Shown piece by piece: positions 1 to 8,014 of a DNA stretch of 32,819 nucleotides. Location of the stretch: the NCBI GenBank assembly GCA_900696455.1, contig CAADGB010000182.1:1-32819 (forward strand). The letters are read 5' to 3'. A model generated the notes under the pieces. The model saw nothing but the letters and a program-made list of their open reading frames with translations, was not told the DNA's origin and ran no database searches. Source of the stretch: an uncultured delta proteobacterium. Lineage in GTDB: Bacteria > Myxococcota_A > Polyangia > Haliangiales > Haliangiaceae. Each line of letters opens with the position of its first letter. The stretch's first letter is position 1. The translations under genes and the position numbers were made by a program.

Positions 1-126
1 CCAACCCGGCGTACGCTGGCCAAGGAGGCCGAGGAGGAGAAGCCGCCCGTGGCACCAACCCGGCGTACGCTGGCCAAGGAGCCCGAGGAGGAGAAGCCGC
101 CCGTGGCACCAACCCGCCGGCGCACG
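1..126 (+). repeat. 54-bp in-frame tandem repeat
   Basis: Bases 1-54 and 55-108 are near-identical copies that encode PTRRTLAKE(A/P)EEEKPPVA. A third degenerate copy starts at 109. The array continues out of the window on the left, so the true copy number is unknown. The period is a multiple of three, so gain or loss of units keeps the frame. Confidence 0.95.
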
Positions 127-1479
127 CCAACCGAGGACACCGCGAAGAAGAGCCCACCTGCACCTGTTCGACGTAAGTACGGGGGGCGCTTCGAGGCATC
201 ATGCGATGACGCTCCCAAGATCGAGCCGGGGGGCGCAGCGACGAAGGTGGTTCTGACGAGCACCAACGAAGTACGTTTCGCGTTCGATTTCGACAAGCCG
301 CCCGATCACGAGCAGATCACCTGCAACAGCAAGGAGGAGGGGCTGAGCGGCTCGGAGGCATCATGCAAGCTGTCCACCGGCGCCTGGAGTGGAGATCAGG
401 TTGTCTGGACAGCAGAGTTCAAGAGGCCGGTCAAGACTCGCCTGTCCTTCAGGGTGCTCGACCATGGCCGGATGGTGAACAAGGCCTCCTACGACCTGGA
501 CGTCGGGATGGATAGGACGAGGCTCGCATCCGGCGCCGAGGGCCACATGGAAACGAGGAAGAACGACAAGATGAGGGTCATCGAGTCGGAGCTGGCCGCC
601 TGGCGCAACGAAACCTCACTGGCCTTCATCAACGCCAAGACGCGGGTCAACGAGATCATCGAGAAGGACACGAAGAAGGGACAGGCGATCGACTCCGCGG
701 CGCTGTCGATCCTCTCGACGGTGCTTGGTGGGGCTATCGGCGCGGTTGCCGGACCGGCGGTCAAGGGCCTCCTCATCAAGGACGCGGCTTCGTCGTCTGG
801 AATCAAGGACGCGGCTTCGTCTGGACTCGGGGCGAAGGTCCTGGAAGAGCTCGCCTCGGACATCCCCAAGGCCTTGGTTGGAGGGAGCGTGTCGGCTGGC
901 TTCAGCTTCGCAGCCCCCGAGCAGGCTGCTGGCCTAAGCAAGAACGAGCTCGCCGAGTTCCTGAAGTACGACAACGAGATCTTGGCCCTCAAGCGAGCGC
1001 TCATCATGCGTCTCCAGAGCGGCAACGTGGTGACCAACGAAGCGCGATACCTGCTGCTGGAGGATCCGATCGGGGTTCTGAACGAATATGTGGCAGCGGC
1101 CAAGATCCCGCTCGCGCGTCGGTCAGAGGAGTCGATCGAGCGCGAGCTGTGGACGGAGTGGCTGCAGTCGATCGGGGCGCACGCGACGACCAATGGCTTG
1201 TACAGCCAGGCGCTGGAGAGTCCCATTCTCGGCGTGAACTACGAGAGGATCATGGCGCGCCTGGATGAGCTCAACGTCGCGTATGCCCACCCCGACTCGA
1301 AGGAGATCAAGTGTTTTCAGGAGGTATGTTATGCCTCTGACGACGTTGAGCGCGACAGAGCCGCGGCGAGTATCGAAGAGGAGTCGATGAGGAACAAGAA
1401 CTTGGCGGCGCAGGAGGCCAAGGACCACAAGCAGCGGACGAAGGACTTCTCCAGAGAGTTCATCCAGCCGAACGAGTAG
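1..1479 (+). CDS. Hypothetical protein, 5'-truncated, with N-terminal repeats and a glycine-rich hydrophobic segment
   Basis: The frame is open from base 1, so the start lies outside the window. A GTG at 49 is part of a repeat unit and is probably not the start. The visible 492 residues begin with a Lys/Glu/Pro/Arg-rich low-complexity region, followed by a region with scattered cysteines that looks beta-rich (about residues 60-170, inference). Next come charged helical segments around a glycine-rich hydrophobic stretch near residue 235-260 (LGGAIGAVAGPAVKGLL). Two short copies of IKDAAS follow it. The C-terminus is strongly charged. GC is visibly lower than in neighbouring genes, and codons ending in A or T are commoner, which suggests acquired or fast-evolving DNA. 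I do not recognise the family. A membrane-inserting effector is one possibility, from the glycine-zipper-like stretch only. Confidence 0.8.
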   Translation, partial: PTRRTLAKEAEEEKPPVAPTRRTLAKEPEEEKPPVAPTRRRTPTEDTAKKSPPAPVRRKYGGRFEASCDDAPKIEPGGAATKVVLTSTNEVRFAFDFDKPPDHEQITCNSKEEGLSGSEASCKLSTGAWSGDQVVWTAEFKRPVKTRLSFRVLDHGRMVNKASYDLDVGMDRTRLASGAEGHMETRKNDKMRVIESELAAWRNETSLAFINAKTRVNEIIEKDTKKGQAIDSAALSILSTVLGGAIGAVAGPAVKGLLIKDAASSSGIKDAASSGLGAKVLEELASDIPKALVGGSVSAGFSFAAPEQAAGLSKNELAEFLKYDNEILALKRALIMRLQSGNVVTNEARYLLLEDPIGVLNEYVAAAKIPLARRSEESIERELWTEWLQSIGAHATTNGLYSQALESPILGVNYERIMARLDELNVAYAHPDSKEIKCFQEVCYASDDVERDRAAASIEEESMRNKNLAAQEAKDHKQRTKDFSREFIQPNE

Positions 1480-1542
1480 CGCGCGCGGCTCACGGGTCTG
1501 ATCGCGGCGCGATCGTTCACGCGGCTGCGGTAAGCTCCGGCC

Positions 1543-2631
1543 GTGAGCCCGGCGACCTTGCGGTGCACGGGGTGCGGCGCCGGCGTGCCGGTGCCGGCGG
1601 ACCCGACGGCGCTGGCGGCGAGGTGCCAGCACTGCGGGATGGAGCAGGTGCTGCCGGACCAGGCGGCGCGGCGGGCGGCGCGGCAGCGGCGGGACGAGGC
1701 CGAGGCGGCGCGGCGCGAGGAGGCGGCGGCGCGGGCCGAGCGCGAGACGACGCACCGGATGGCGCTGCGGTGGAAGATCGTGACCGGCGCGATCGTGACG
1801 GTGGTGCTGGCGGCGCCGGTCGTCTGGTACGTGGCGCGCGTGATCCGGCAGGCCGAGCGCGAGGTGGCGCAGGCGCGGGCGGACGAGGCGGCGCGGGTGG
1901 CGCGGCGGGCGCAGGCCGGCGAGGACGCGCTGGCGGCGCTGGTGGCCGCGGCCCAGGTCGGCCGCTGCGGGCGCGTGTTCATCGAGCCCGAGGTCGGCGA
2001 CGGCTCGATCGAGCTGCGCTTCACGCTGGGCACCCGGCGCTGCGCGCGCCTGCTCGCCACGACCGCGGTGCCCGACGCCGTCGTCACCCTGACCACGGTC
2101 GGCGGCGACGGCCAGCCCGGGCCGGCGGTGCCGCCGGCGCGCGCCCTCGACGTCGAGTACTGCCCGCGCGTCACCACCGGCACCCACCAGGCCAGCCTGC
2201 GCGCGCCCGGGCCGCTGTCGGCGGCGGCCATCGAGTGCGATCGCGAGCTGCCCACCGACCCCGTCGGCGTCGGCGCCACCCGCGTCGCCGAGCTGCTCGA
2301 GGCCCGCCAGGCCGCCGGCTGTCGTCGCCTGCTGGCGCCGGCCGCCACCCACGTCGGCGAGGCGACGCTCACCGCGACCCTCAACCGCGGCACCTGCGTC
2401 CAGCTCGTCGCCGCCACCGGCATGGCCGACAACGAGCTGACGGTGAGCCTGTCGACCCCGGTCGGGAGGCCGATCGCGGCCCCGGCCGGGCAGGAGGTGG
2501 TGCTGTCCTACTGCGTGGACACCGGCGGGCCCCACGCCGGACGCATCACGCCGGCCCTCGACGGGCCGTTCACCTCGGCCGCCGTGATCTGCCCGCGCGC
2601 CGCGATGCCGGCGGGGACGCCGGGGCGCTGA
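1543..2631 (+). CDS. Zinc-ribbon, single-pass membrane protein with duplicated Cys-containing ectodomain
   Basis: This 362-residue protein starts at GTG 1543, directly before the zinc ribbon (CTGC near residue 6 and CQHC near residue 28). An Ala/Arg/Glu-rich, probably coiled-coil segment follows, then one membrane helix at about residues 75-98 (IVTGAIVTVVLAAPVVW), then a second charged helix. The C-terminal part holds two diverged copies of a domain of about 105 residues (about 130-236 and 247-351). Each copy has a GC(R/G) start, a central Cys, a YC and an I(E/C)C-type end, so disulphides outside the membrane are plausible. The gene stands alone, with 79 bases before the next start. Function is unknown. 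Zinc-ribbon plus membrane helix architectures are common in large-genome bacteria. Confidence 0.85.
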   Translation: MSPATLRCTGCGAGVPVPADPTALAARCQHCGMEQVLPDQAARRAARQRRDEAEAARREEAAARAERETTHRMALRWKIVTGAIVTVVLAAPVVWYVARVIRQAEREVAQARADEAARVARRAQAGEDALAALVAAAQVGRCGRVFIEPEVGDGSIELRFTLGTRRCARLLATTAVPDAVVTLTTVGGDGQPGPAVPPARALDVEYCPRVTTGTHQASLRAPGPLSAAAIECDRELPTDPVGVGATRVAELLEARQAAGCRRLLAPAATHVGEATLTATLNRGTCVQLVAATGMADNELTVSLSTPVGRPIAAPAGQEVVLSYCVDTGGPHAGRITPALDGPFTSAAVICPRAAMPAGTPGR

Positions 2632-2674
2632 CGCGGGCCTCGCCCTGCGGGCGGCACGAGCCCGTCGCTCGCGC

Positions 2675-2703
2675 TTGACATCGTGTCTATGGGACACTAA
2701 GGT
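2675..2703 (+). promoter_or_regulatory. Promoter with palindromic operator candidate, possibly leaderless transcript
   Basis: A consensus -35 TTGACA lies at 2675-2680. A 17-bp spacer leads to a weak -10 TAAGGT at 2698-2703. The spacer contains a perfect inverted repeat, GTGTC (2683-2687) and GACAC (2693-2697), separated by 5 bases. This is the position where a repressor or a spacer-distorting activator would act. The expected transcript start is within a base or two of the ATG at 2711, so the mRNA may be leaderless; no Shine-Dalgarno sequence precedes that ATG. The same TTGACA/17-bp geometry occurs before the tRNA unit in this window, which supports the call. Confidence 0.65.
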
Positions 2704-2710
2704 CTCCGGC

Positions 2711-4153
2711 ATGTCCTCCCCTCGCCACCGCTCGCGCCTCCTCTCGCTGGTGCTCCGCCACCAGCCGGAGCGGGCGGGCCTCACCCTCGACGCCGAGGGC
2801 TGGGTGGCGGTCGACGACCTCCTCGCCGGCCTGGCCTCGATCGGCGTGGCCGTGAGCCGGGCCGAGCTCGACGAGCTGGTCGCCACCAGCGACAAGCAGC
2901 GGTTCGCGCTGTCGCCCGACGGCGCGCGCGTCCGCGCCGCCCAGGGCCACTCGGTGCCGGTCGACCTCGGCTACGCGCCGGCGGTCCCGCCCGAGGTCCT
3001 GTTCCACGGCACGGTGGCCGCGGCGCTGCCGTCGATCCAGGCCAGCGGCCTCGAGCGGCGCGCCCGCCACGCCGTCCACCTCTCCGCCGACGAGACGACC
3101 GCGACCCGCGTCGGCGGCCGCCGCGGCAAGCCGGTCGTGCTGCGCGTCCGCGCCGGCGACCTCCACCGCGCCGGCCACGTCCTGCGCGTGTCGAGCAACG
3201 GCGTGTGGCTCACCGACCACGTGCCGCCGGCGTTCATCGACCTGCCGTCTCCGTCTCCGTCTCCGTCTCCGTCTCCGTCTCCGTCTCCGTCTCCGTCTCC
3301 GTCTCCGTCTCCGTCTCCGTCTCCGTCCCGGCGCGGCCCCGGCGCCGGCCGCGCCGCGATCGCCGCCGACACCATCGCCGCCTGCGCCCGCGGCGGTTAC
3401 GACGGGCCGGCCGGGCGGGTCGACCTGCGCGCCGCGATCGATCGCGCCGTCGCCGGCACCGCGCTGCACGACCCGGCCTCCGTGGCCGCGGTCGTCCCGG
3501 CCCGCGGCGCCCACGCCACCGCCCTCGACGTGACCGACGAGAGCACCGTGGCCGCGCTGCGCCGCCACGCCGGCGCCCCCGCCCTGGCCTGCCTCAACTT
3601 CGCGTCGGCGCGCAACCCCGGCGGCGGCTACCGGGGCGGCGCCCAGGCCCAGGAGGAGTCGCTGGCGCGGGCGTCGGCGCTGGTGCCCTGCCTCGAGACC
3701 CGCCTCGCCGATCACTACGCGCCCAACCGCGCGGCCCGCTCGCTCCTGTACCTCGACCTGGCGATCTGGAGCCCGGCGGTGCCGTTCTTCCGCGACGACG
3801 ACGGCGCCTGGCTGCCGGCGCCGATCCTGGCCTCGGTCATCACCTGCGCCGCGCCCAACGCCGGCGCCCTCGCCGATCGCGGCGATCCCGACCTGGCGCG
3901 CGTGCCGGAGGTGCTGGCCCGCCGCGCCGACCTCGTCCTGCGCGTCGCCGCCCACCACGGCGTCCAGACCCTGGTGCTGGGCGCGTGGGGTGCCGGCGTC
4001 TTCGGCAACGATCCGGCCACGGTCGCCGCCACGTTCGCCGGCCTGCTCGAGGGCCCGTTCCGCGGCGCCTTCGCCACCGTCACCTTCGCCGTCCTCGACC
4101 ACGAGCCCGGCGCCCCCACCCGCGCCGCCTTCGCCCGTCGCCTGGCTCGCTGA
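2711..4153 (+). CDS. KptA/Tpt1 RNA 2'-phosphotransferase fused to microbial-type PARG (TIGR02452 family)
   Basis: This 480-residue protein has two enzyme domains. Residues 1-178 are a complete KptA/Tpt1 domain with LRHQP (Arg16-His17), RAAQGHS (Arg75), LFHGT and GGRRGKP (Arg137). These match the Arg-His-Arg-Arg tetrad of the family, which uses NAD+ to remove an RNA 2'-phosphate. Residues 179-206 are a (Pro-Ser)14 linker. From about 215 to 480 lies a microbial poly(ADP-ribose) glycohydrolase-type domain with the signature PGGGYRGGAQAQEE (GGG 304-306, catalytic-type Glu315/Glu316). The ATG at 2711 was chosen because it begins the KptA domain and abuts the promoter. Known: Tpt1 releases ADP-ribose 1'',2''-cyclic phosphate, and some members ADP-ribosylate nucleic-acid ends. 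Inferred: the second domain processes the ADP-ribosyl product or reverses such a mark. Confidence 0.93.
   Translation: MSSPRHRSRLLSLVLRHQPERAGLTLDAEGWVAVDDLLAGLASIGVAVSRAELDELVATSDKQRFALSPDGARVRAAQGHSVPVDLGYAPAVPPEVLFHGTVAAALPSIQASGLERRARHAVHLSADETTATRVGGRRGKPVVLRVRAGDLHRAGHVLRVSSNGVWLTDHVPPAFIDLPSPSPSPSPSPSPSPSPSPSPSPSPSPSRRGPGAGRAAIAADTIAACARGGYDGPAGRVDLRAAIDRAVAGTALHDPASVAAVVPARGAHATALDVTDESTVAALRRHAGAPALACLNFASARNPGGGYRGGAQAQEESLARASALVPCLETRLADHYAPNRAARSLLYLDLAIWSPAVPFFRDDDGAWLPAPILASVITCAAPNAGALADRGDPDLARVPEVLARRADLVLRVAAHHGVQTLVLGAWGAGVFGNDPATVAATFAGLLEGPFRGAFATVTFAVLDHEPGAPTRAAFARRLAR
3245..3327 (+). repeat. CCGTCT hexanucleotide microsatellite encoding a Pro-Ser linker
   Basis: Thirteen perfect CCGTCT units (3245-3322) are followed by one imperfect CCGTC(C) unit. 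They encode (Pro-Ser)n exactly between the KptA and PARG domains. Slippage would lengthen or shorten the linker in two-residue steps without changing the frame. Confidence 0.97.
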
Positions 4154-4178
4154 CGTCGCCGTCCGCCGCGCGTCCGGA

Positions 4179-7100
4179 TCACGGACAGCGGGCGCCGGGC
4201 GTCGCCGGCAGCACCCCGCCGCCCGGCGACAGCGCGAAGCCGCTGCGACAGGCCAGGGCCTCGAGGGTGGACGGCGCGACCGGCGCGACCGGCGCCCGCC
4301 ACACCACCGCCGCGCCCAGGGTCGTGAGCGCGAGGCGGCGGCGGTCGGGGCTCCAGGCCACGGTGTAGACCTCGTCGGAGGCCTGGTAGCTCGCCACCTC
4401 GACGCCGGTGCTCAGGTCCCACAGCCGCACCACGTGATCGACGCCGCCGGTCACCAGCAGCCGGCCGTCGGGGCGGAAGGCCACCGCCGGCGTGATGGTC
4501 GCGGTGCTGACGCGGAGCCGGGCCTGCCCCGTCGCCGTCGACCACACCGTGACGTCGCCGTCGTCCTCGGTCGTCACGACCCAGGCGCTGTCGGCGGAGA
4601 ACGCCAGGGCCCACGACATGTCGTGGGCCGCGCCCGCGAGGGCGACCTCGCCGCCGCCCTCGAGATCGAGCAGCGCGGGCTCGCCGAGCCGGCCCATGGC
4701 CAGCCAGCGGCTGTCGGGAGAGAACACCAGATCGATGCCGCCGGGGCGGGGCGCGGGCAGGCCGGGCTTGCGCCGCACCTCGACGCCGTCGGCGGCGCGC
4801 CACACCACGACCGTGCCGCCCTGATCGATCGCGGCCAACCAGCGGCCGTCGCGAGACCAGCGCACCGCCTGGATCGGCCGGGGCAGGCGGGCGAGGTCGC
4901 GGGCGGTGGCGCCCGCGGCCAGCGGCTGGATCCGGACCCGCCCGTCGAGCTCGCCGGTGAGGGCGGCCGTGCCGTCGGGGCTGGCGGCGGCGCGCGGGCC
5001 GAGGCCCTCGAAGCGCAGGAGCGGGCGCGCGGTGGCGAGGTCCCACACCATCACCGCGTCGTCCCGCCCCGCGCTGAGCAGGCGGTCGCCGGGCAGGGGC
5101 TCGAGCTCGACGACCCGGTCGCGGTGACCGCGGAGCTCGAGGCGGCGCTCGCCGCTGGCGGCGTCGTGGATCGTGATCGCGCCATCGGCCGAGCCCGCGA
5201 CCAGCCGGTCGTCGTCGAGCCAGCGCGCGCGCCACACCCGCCCCGGCGTCGGCGCGATCGCGCGCGCCGCGATCGTGCCCGGCGACCAGCGCCAGGCGGT
5301 GAGGTCGGGCCCGAGCGCGATCACGTCGGCGGCGCCGGGCGCGACGGCGAGGCCGATCGGCGTCCCCGGGATCCACCACGACCCGAGCTGGACGCCGGTC
5401 GCGAGATCGAGCGCGGCCACGCCGCCGTCGCGGCCGTAGGCCCACAGCCGGCTCGCCCCGCGCTCGACCTCGAGCCCGTAGCCGCCGGCCAGCGCGCCCG
5501 ACGACCAGCGGCGCGCGCCGGTGGCCAGGTCGCGGGCCAGCACGCGGCCGTCGTGGCCGAGCGCGACCACCAGGCCGAGCTCGTCGACGATCCTCACGTC
5601 GAGGAACGGGCTCTCGTGCTCGACGCGCTGCCGGAGCCGCCCGTTCCAGTCGAAGATCGTCACGCCCCCGCCCGCCACGGTCATCTCCCGCGCGAGGGCG
5701 AGGCGGTCGCGGCCGGCCGCGGGGGGAACACGGCCGCACGGCGCGGTCACCGGGCAGAGCTCGGCCAGGCGGCGCCCCGTGGCCAGGTCGTAGAGGAACG
5801 CGGGCTGCGGTCCGTCGCCGCTCCCGGTCACCGCCGCCCGGGTCCCGTCCGGCGAGGCGATCGCGTAGCCGTCGGGGAGCGGCGTGGTCACGCGCCCGGC
5901 CAGGCGGCGGGTCGTCACGTCCCAGACCTCGACGATCCCGGTCGGGCCCTTGAAGGCCAGCCATCGTCCCGCCGTGAGCCGGGCGCTGTTCACCCAGCTC
6001 CCCGTCACCGGGGGCAGCGTGCCCAGGCGGGCGAGCTCGCGGCCATCGGCGGTGGCGACCAGGGCGGCGCCGGTCGGCGTCACCGCGATCACGGTCTCGT
6101 CGTCGAGCTCGAGCAGGTCCGAGACGGCGCCGGTGGCGGCGCGCCAGCGCACGACGTCGGCGGCGGGCGACCAGCGTCGCAGCTCGCCGTCGGTCGCGAG
6201 GATGGCGTCGCCGCCCGCGAGGTATCGCACCGCGGTCACGCGCGTCGACCCGACCGCGCGGACCTCGGGCATCGCCGCGGTGACGGTCGCGCCCAGGACG
6301 CCGAGGTCGGCGCGGTCCGGCGCGAGCCGCGCCGCCGCCGCGAGCAGCGGGACGGCGTGGGCCGGCCGCCGGCGGGCGAGCTCGCCGCGGGCGCGCTCGA
6401 GGTAGCTCCCGGCGAGCAGCTCCTGGGTGGCGGCCCGCTCCCGCTCGGCCTCGGCGCGAGCGCCGCGCTCGCCGCGCTCGGCGGCGCGGGCGGCCTCGCG
6501 CTCGTGCACGACCCGCCGCACGCTGATCGCGCCGGTGGCGGTCAGCGCGGTGGCCGCGACCGCGGCGATCACGAGCGGGACGCGGTGGCGGCGGACGAAC
6601 CGGCGGAGGCGCTCGCCCCGTCCGTAGTGGTGGGCCGAGACCAGCTGCCCGGTCGCGAAGCGGCGCAGGTCGTCGGCGAGGGCGACCGCGGTGGGGTAGC
6701 GCGTGGCGACGTCGGCGGCCATGGCGCGCTCGACGATCGCGATCAGATCGCGCGGGGTCCCCGGGGCGAGCCGGGTCAGCGAGGTCGGCGCGCGGGTCCG
6801 CACCGCCTCGAGCACCTCGCCGACGGTGGTCAGCCCGTCGAACGGCGGCTTGCCGGAGAGGGGGTGGTAGAGGATGGCGCCGATGGCGTAGACGTCGGCG
6901 CGGGCGTCGACCAGCTCGCCGCGGGCCTGCTCCGGCGCCATGTACTGCGGCGTCCCCAGCACCGAGCCGAGCGCGGTCTGGCCGGCGTCGTCGGCCGTCC
7001 CCGGCGTCCCCGGCGCCTCCGGCGTCCGCGGCGCAAGCGGGGGCAGCGAGTCCTCCTCGCGATCGAGCCGACGCGCCAGCCCCCAGTCGATGACCACGGT

Positions 7101-7733
7101 CTCGCCGTGCGCGCCGACCATGGCGTTGCCGGGCTTGAGGTCGCGGTGGATCACCCCCTCGCCGTGGGCGTAGGCCAGCGCGTCGGCGATCGCGATCACG
7201 TGCGGCAGGAGCGCCAGGCGCTCGTCGAGCGACGGCGCGTCGGCGATCACGCGCGACAGCGGGCGGCCGGTGACCAGCTTCATCGCGTAGAACGGCTGTC
7301 CGGACGGCCAGCGGCCGACCTCGTAGACCGGCACGATCGCCGGGTGCTGGAGGTGTGCGGTGACCAGGGCCTCGCGGACGAAGCGGATCGCGGCGTCGTG
7401 CGAGTCGGTCCGCATCTCCTTGATCGCCACCAGCCGGCCGGTGCGGGTGTCGCGCGCGCGGACGATCCGACCCAGGCCGCCGCGACCGACCTCGTCGAGG
7501 TGCTGGTAGGTCGTGGCGGCGACCAGCGGCAGGTGCGCGGGGTCGCTCGGCAACGCGGCGGTCGGGCTCGGCCGCGCCGGACCGTCCGACGGCGGCCGGG
7601 TGACGTCGGCGGCGGCGACCGTGTCCTCGATCCCCGAGCTCGGCGTCGCCCGGGCCTCGCCGGCGGCGCCGGAGGCGAGGGTGTCGCTCGCCGCGAGCGT
7701 GGAGGTGCCGGGTGGCGGGGGCCGCCGGGTCAT
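4179..7733 (-). CDS. Membrane Ser/Thr protein kinase with C-terminal WD40-type beta-propellers
   Basis: This 1184-residue Hanks-type kinase has a Pro/Ala-rich N-terminal tail, then a kinase domain at about residues 76-360. It has a glycine loop GRGGLG (83-88), catalytic Lys105 (VAIKEM), HRDLKPGN (196-203), a DFG-equivalent DWG (216-218) and an APE motif (266-268), so it should be active. A basic stretch precedes one membrane helix (about 385-405). An Arg/Glu-rich helical segment follows, then about 700 residues of WD40/PQQ-like repeats with recurring VWDL-, VWRA- and RLWDLS-type strands. ATG 7733 was preferred over a GTG 36 bases upstream because the upstream extension has no features. Known: such proteins phosphorylate partners docked by the propeller. 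No partner is evident here; both flanking genes point away from or into it. Confidence 0.95.
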   Translation of the reverse strand: MTRRPPPPGTSTLAASDTLASGAAGEARATPSSGIEDTVAAADVTRPPSDGPARPSPTAALPSDPAHLPLVAATTYQHLDEVGRGGLGRIVRARDTRTGRLVAIKEMRTDSHDAAIRFVREALVTAHLQHPAIVPVYEVGRWPSGQPFYAMKLVTGRPLSRVIADAPSLDERLALLPHVIAIADALAYAHGEGVIHRDLKPGNAMVGAHGETVVIDWGLARRLDREEDSLPPLAPRTPEAPGTPGTADDAGQTALGSVLGTPQYMAPEQARGELVDARADVYAIGAILYHPLSGKPPFDGLTTVGEVLEAVRTRAPTSLTRLAPGTPRDLIAIVERAMAADVATRYPTAVALADDLRRFATGQLVSAHHYGRGERLRRFVRRHRVPLVIAAVAATALTATGAISVRRVVHEREAARAAERGERGARAEAERERAATQELLAGSYLERARGELARRRPAHAVPLLAAAARLAPDRADLGVLGATVTAAMPEVRAVGSTRVTAVRYLAGGDAILATDGELRRWSPAADVVRWRAATGAVSDLLELDDETVIAVTPTGAALVATADGRELARLGTLPPVTGSWVNSARLTAGRWLAFKGPTGIVEVWDVTTRRLAGRVTTPLPDGYAIASPDGTRAAVTGSGDGPQPAFLYDLATGRRLAELCPVTAPCGRVPPAAGRDRLALAREMTVAGGGVTIFDWNGRLRQRVEHESPFLDVRIVDELGLVVALGHDGRVLARDLATGARRWSSGALAGGYGLEVERGASRLWAYGRDGGVAALDLATGVQLGSWWIPGTPIGLAVAPGAADVIALGPDLTAWRWSPGTIAARAIAPTPGRVWRARWLDDDRLVAGSADGAITIHDAASGERRLELRGHRDRVVELEPLPGDRLLSAGRDDAVMVWDLATARPLLRFEGLGPRAAASPDGTAALTGELDGRVRIQPLAAGATARDLARLPRPIQAVRWSRDGRWLAAIDQGGTVVVWRAADGVEVRRKPGLPAPRPGGIDLVFSPDSRWLAMGRLGEPALLDLEGGGEVALAGAAHDMSWALAFSADSAWVVTTEDDGDVTVWSTATGQARLRVSTATITPAVAFRPDGRLLVTGGVDHVVRLWDLSTGVEVASYQASDEVYTVAWSPDRRRLALTTLGAAVVWRAPVAPVAPSTLEALACRSGFALSPGGGVLPATPGARCP

Positions 7734-8014
7734 GGCGCGACCTTCACGCAAGGCGCGTGCCCGGTCCACCCCTCATCGCGCGCGGTGAGGGCCGCCCCGG
7801 CGTGGCGGTCGGGTGGCGCCGTCCCATGGGACCTGCCGGTGGCGCGCCCCGCCCGCGACCCCTGGGCGTCCGGCCCGCTCGTCTCCCGGACGGCCGCGTG
7901 CGCCCAGCAGATCCCAAGAGTTGCGCCGGGCTGGAGCGGATTGGTTCATGATCGTACGATCGCCGTGATCGATCGGGCCCCCTGCTCGCTCTTCACGGTG
8001 GAGGAGGTCACTCG
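7734..8014. other. Divergent intergenic region with palindromes
   Basis: These 281 bases separate the kinase from a divergently transcribed lipoprotein gene, so both promoters should lie here. I see an inverted repeat CCCTCA/TGAGGG (7770-7775 and 7786-7791) near the kinase start and a perfect 12-bp palindrome GATCGTACGATC (7950-7961) before the lipoprotein gene. GATCG-rich words are common in this genome, so the palindrome may be chance. A Shine-Dalgarno sequence GGAGGAGGT (8000-8008) serves the plus-strand gene. No clear -35/-10 pair was found. Confidence 0.35.

Noticed and set aside
3245-3327. CCGTCT array as a CRISPR or a separate Asp-Gly protein on the minus strand
   Set aside because: There are no spacers, and the array is in frame between two conserved domains on the plus strand.
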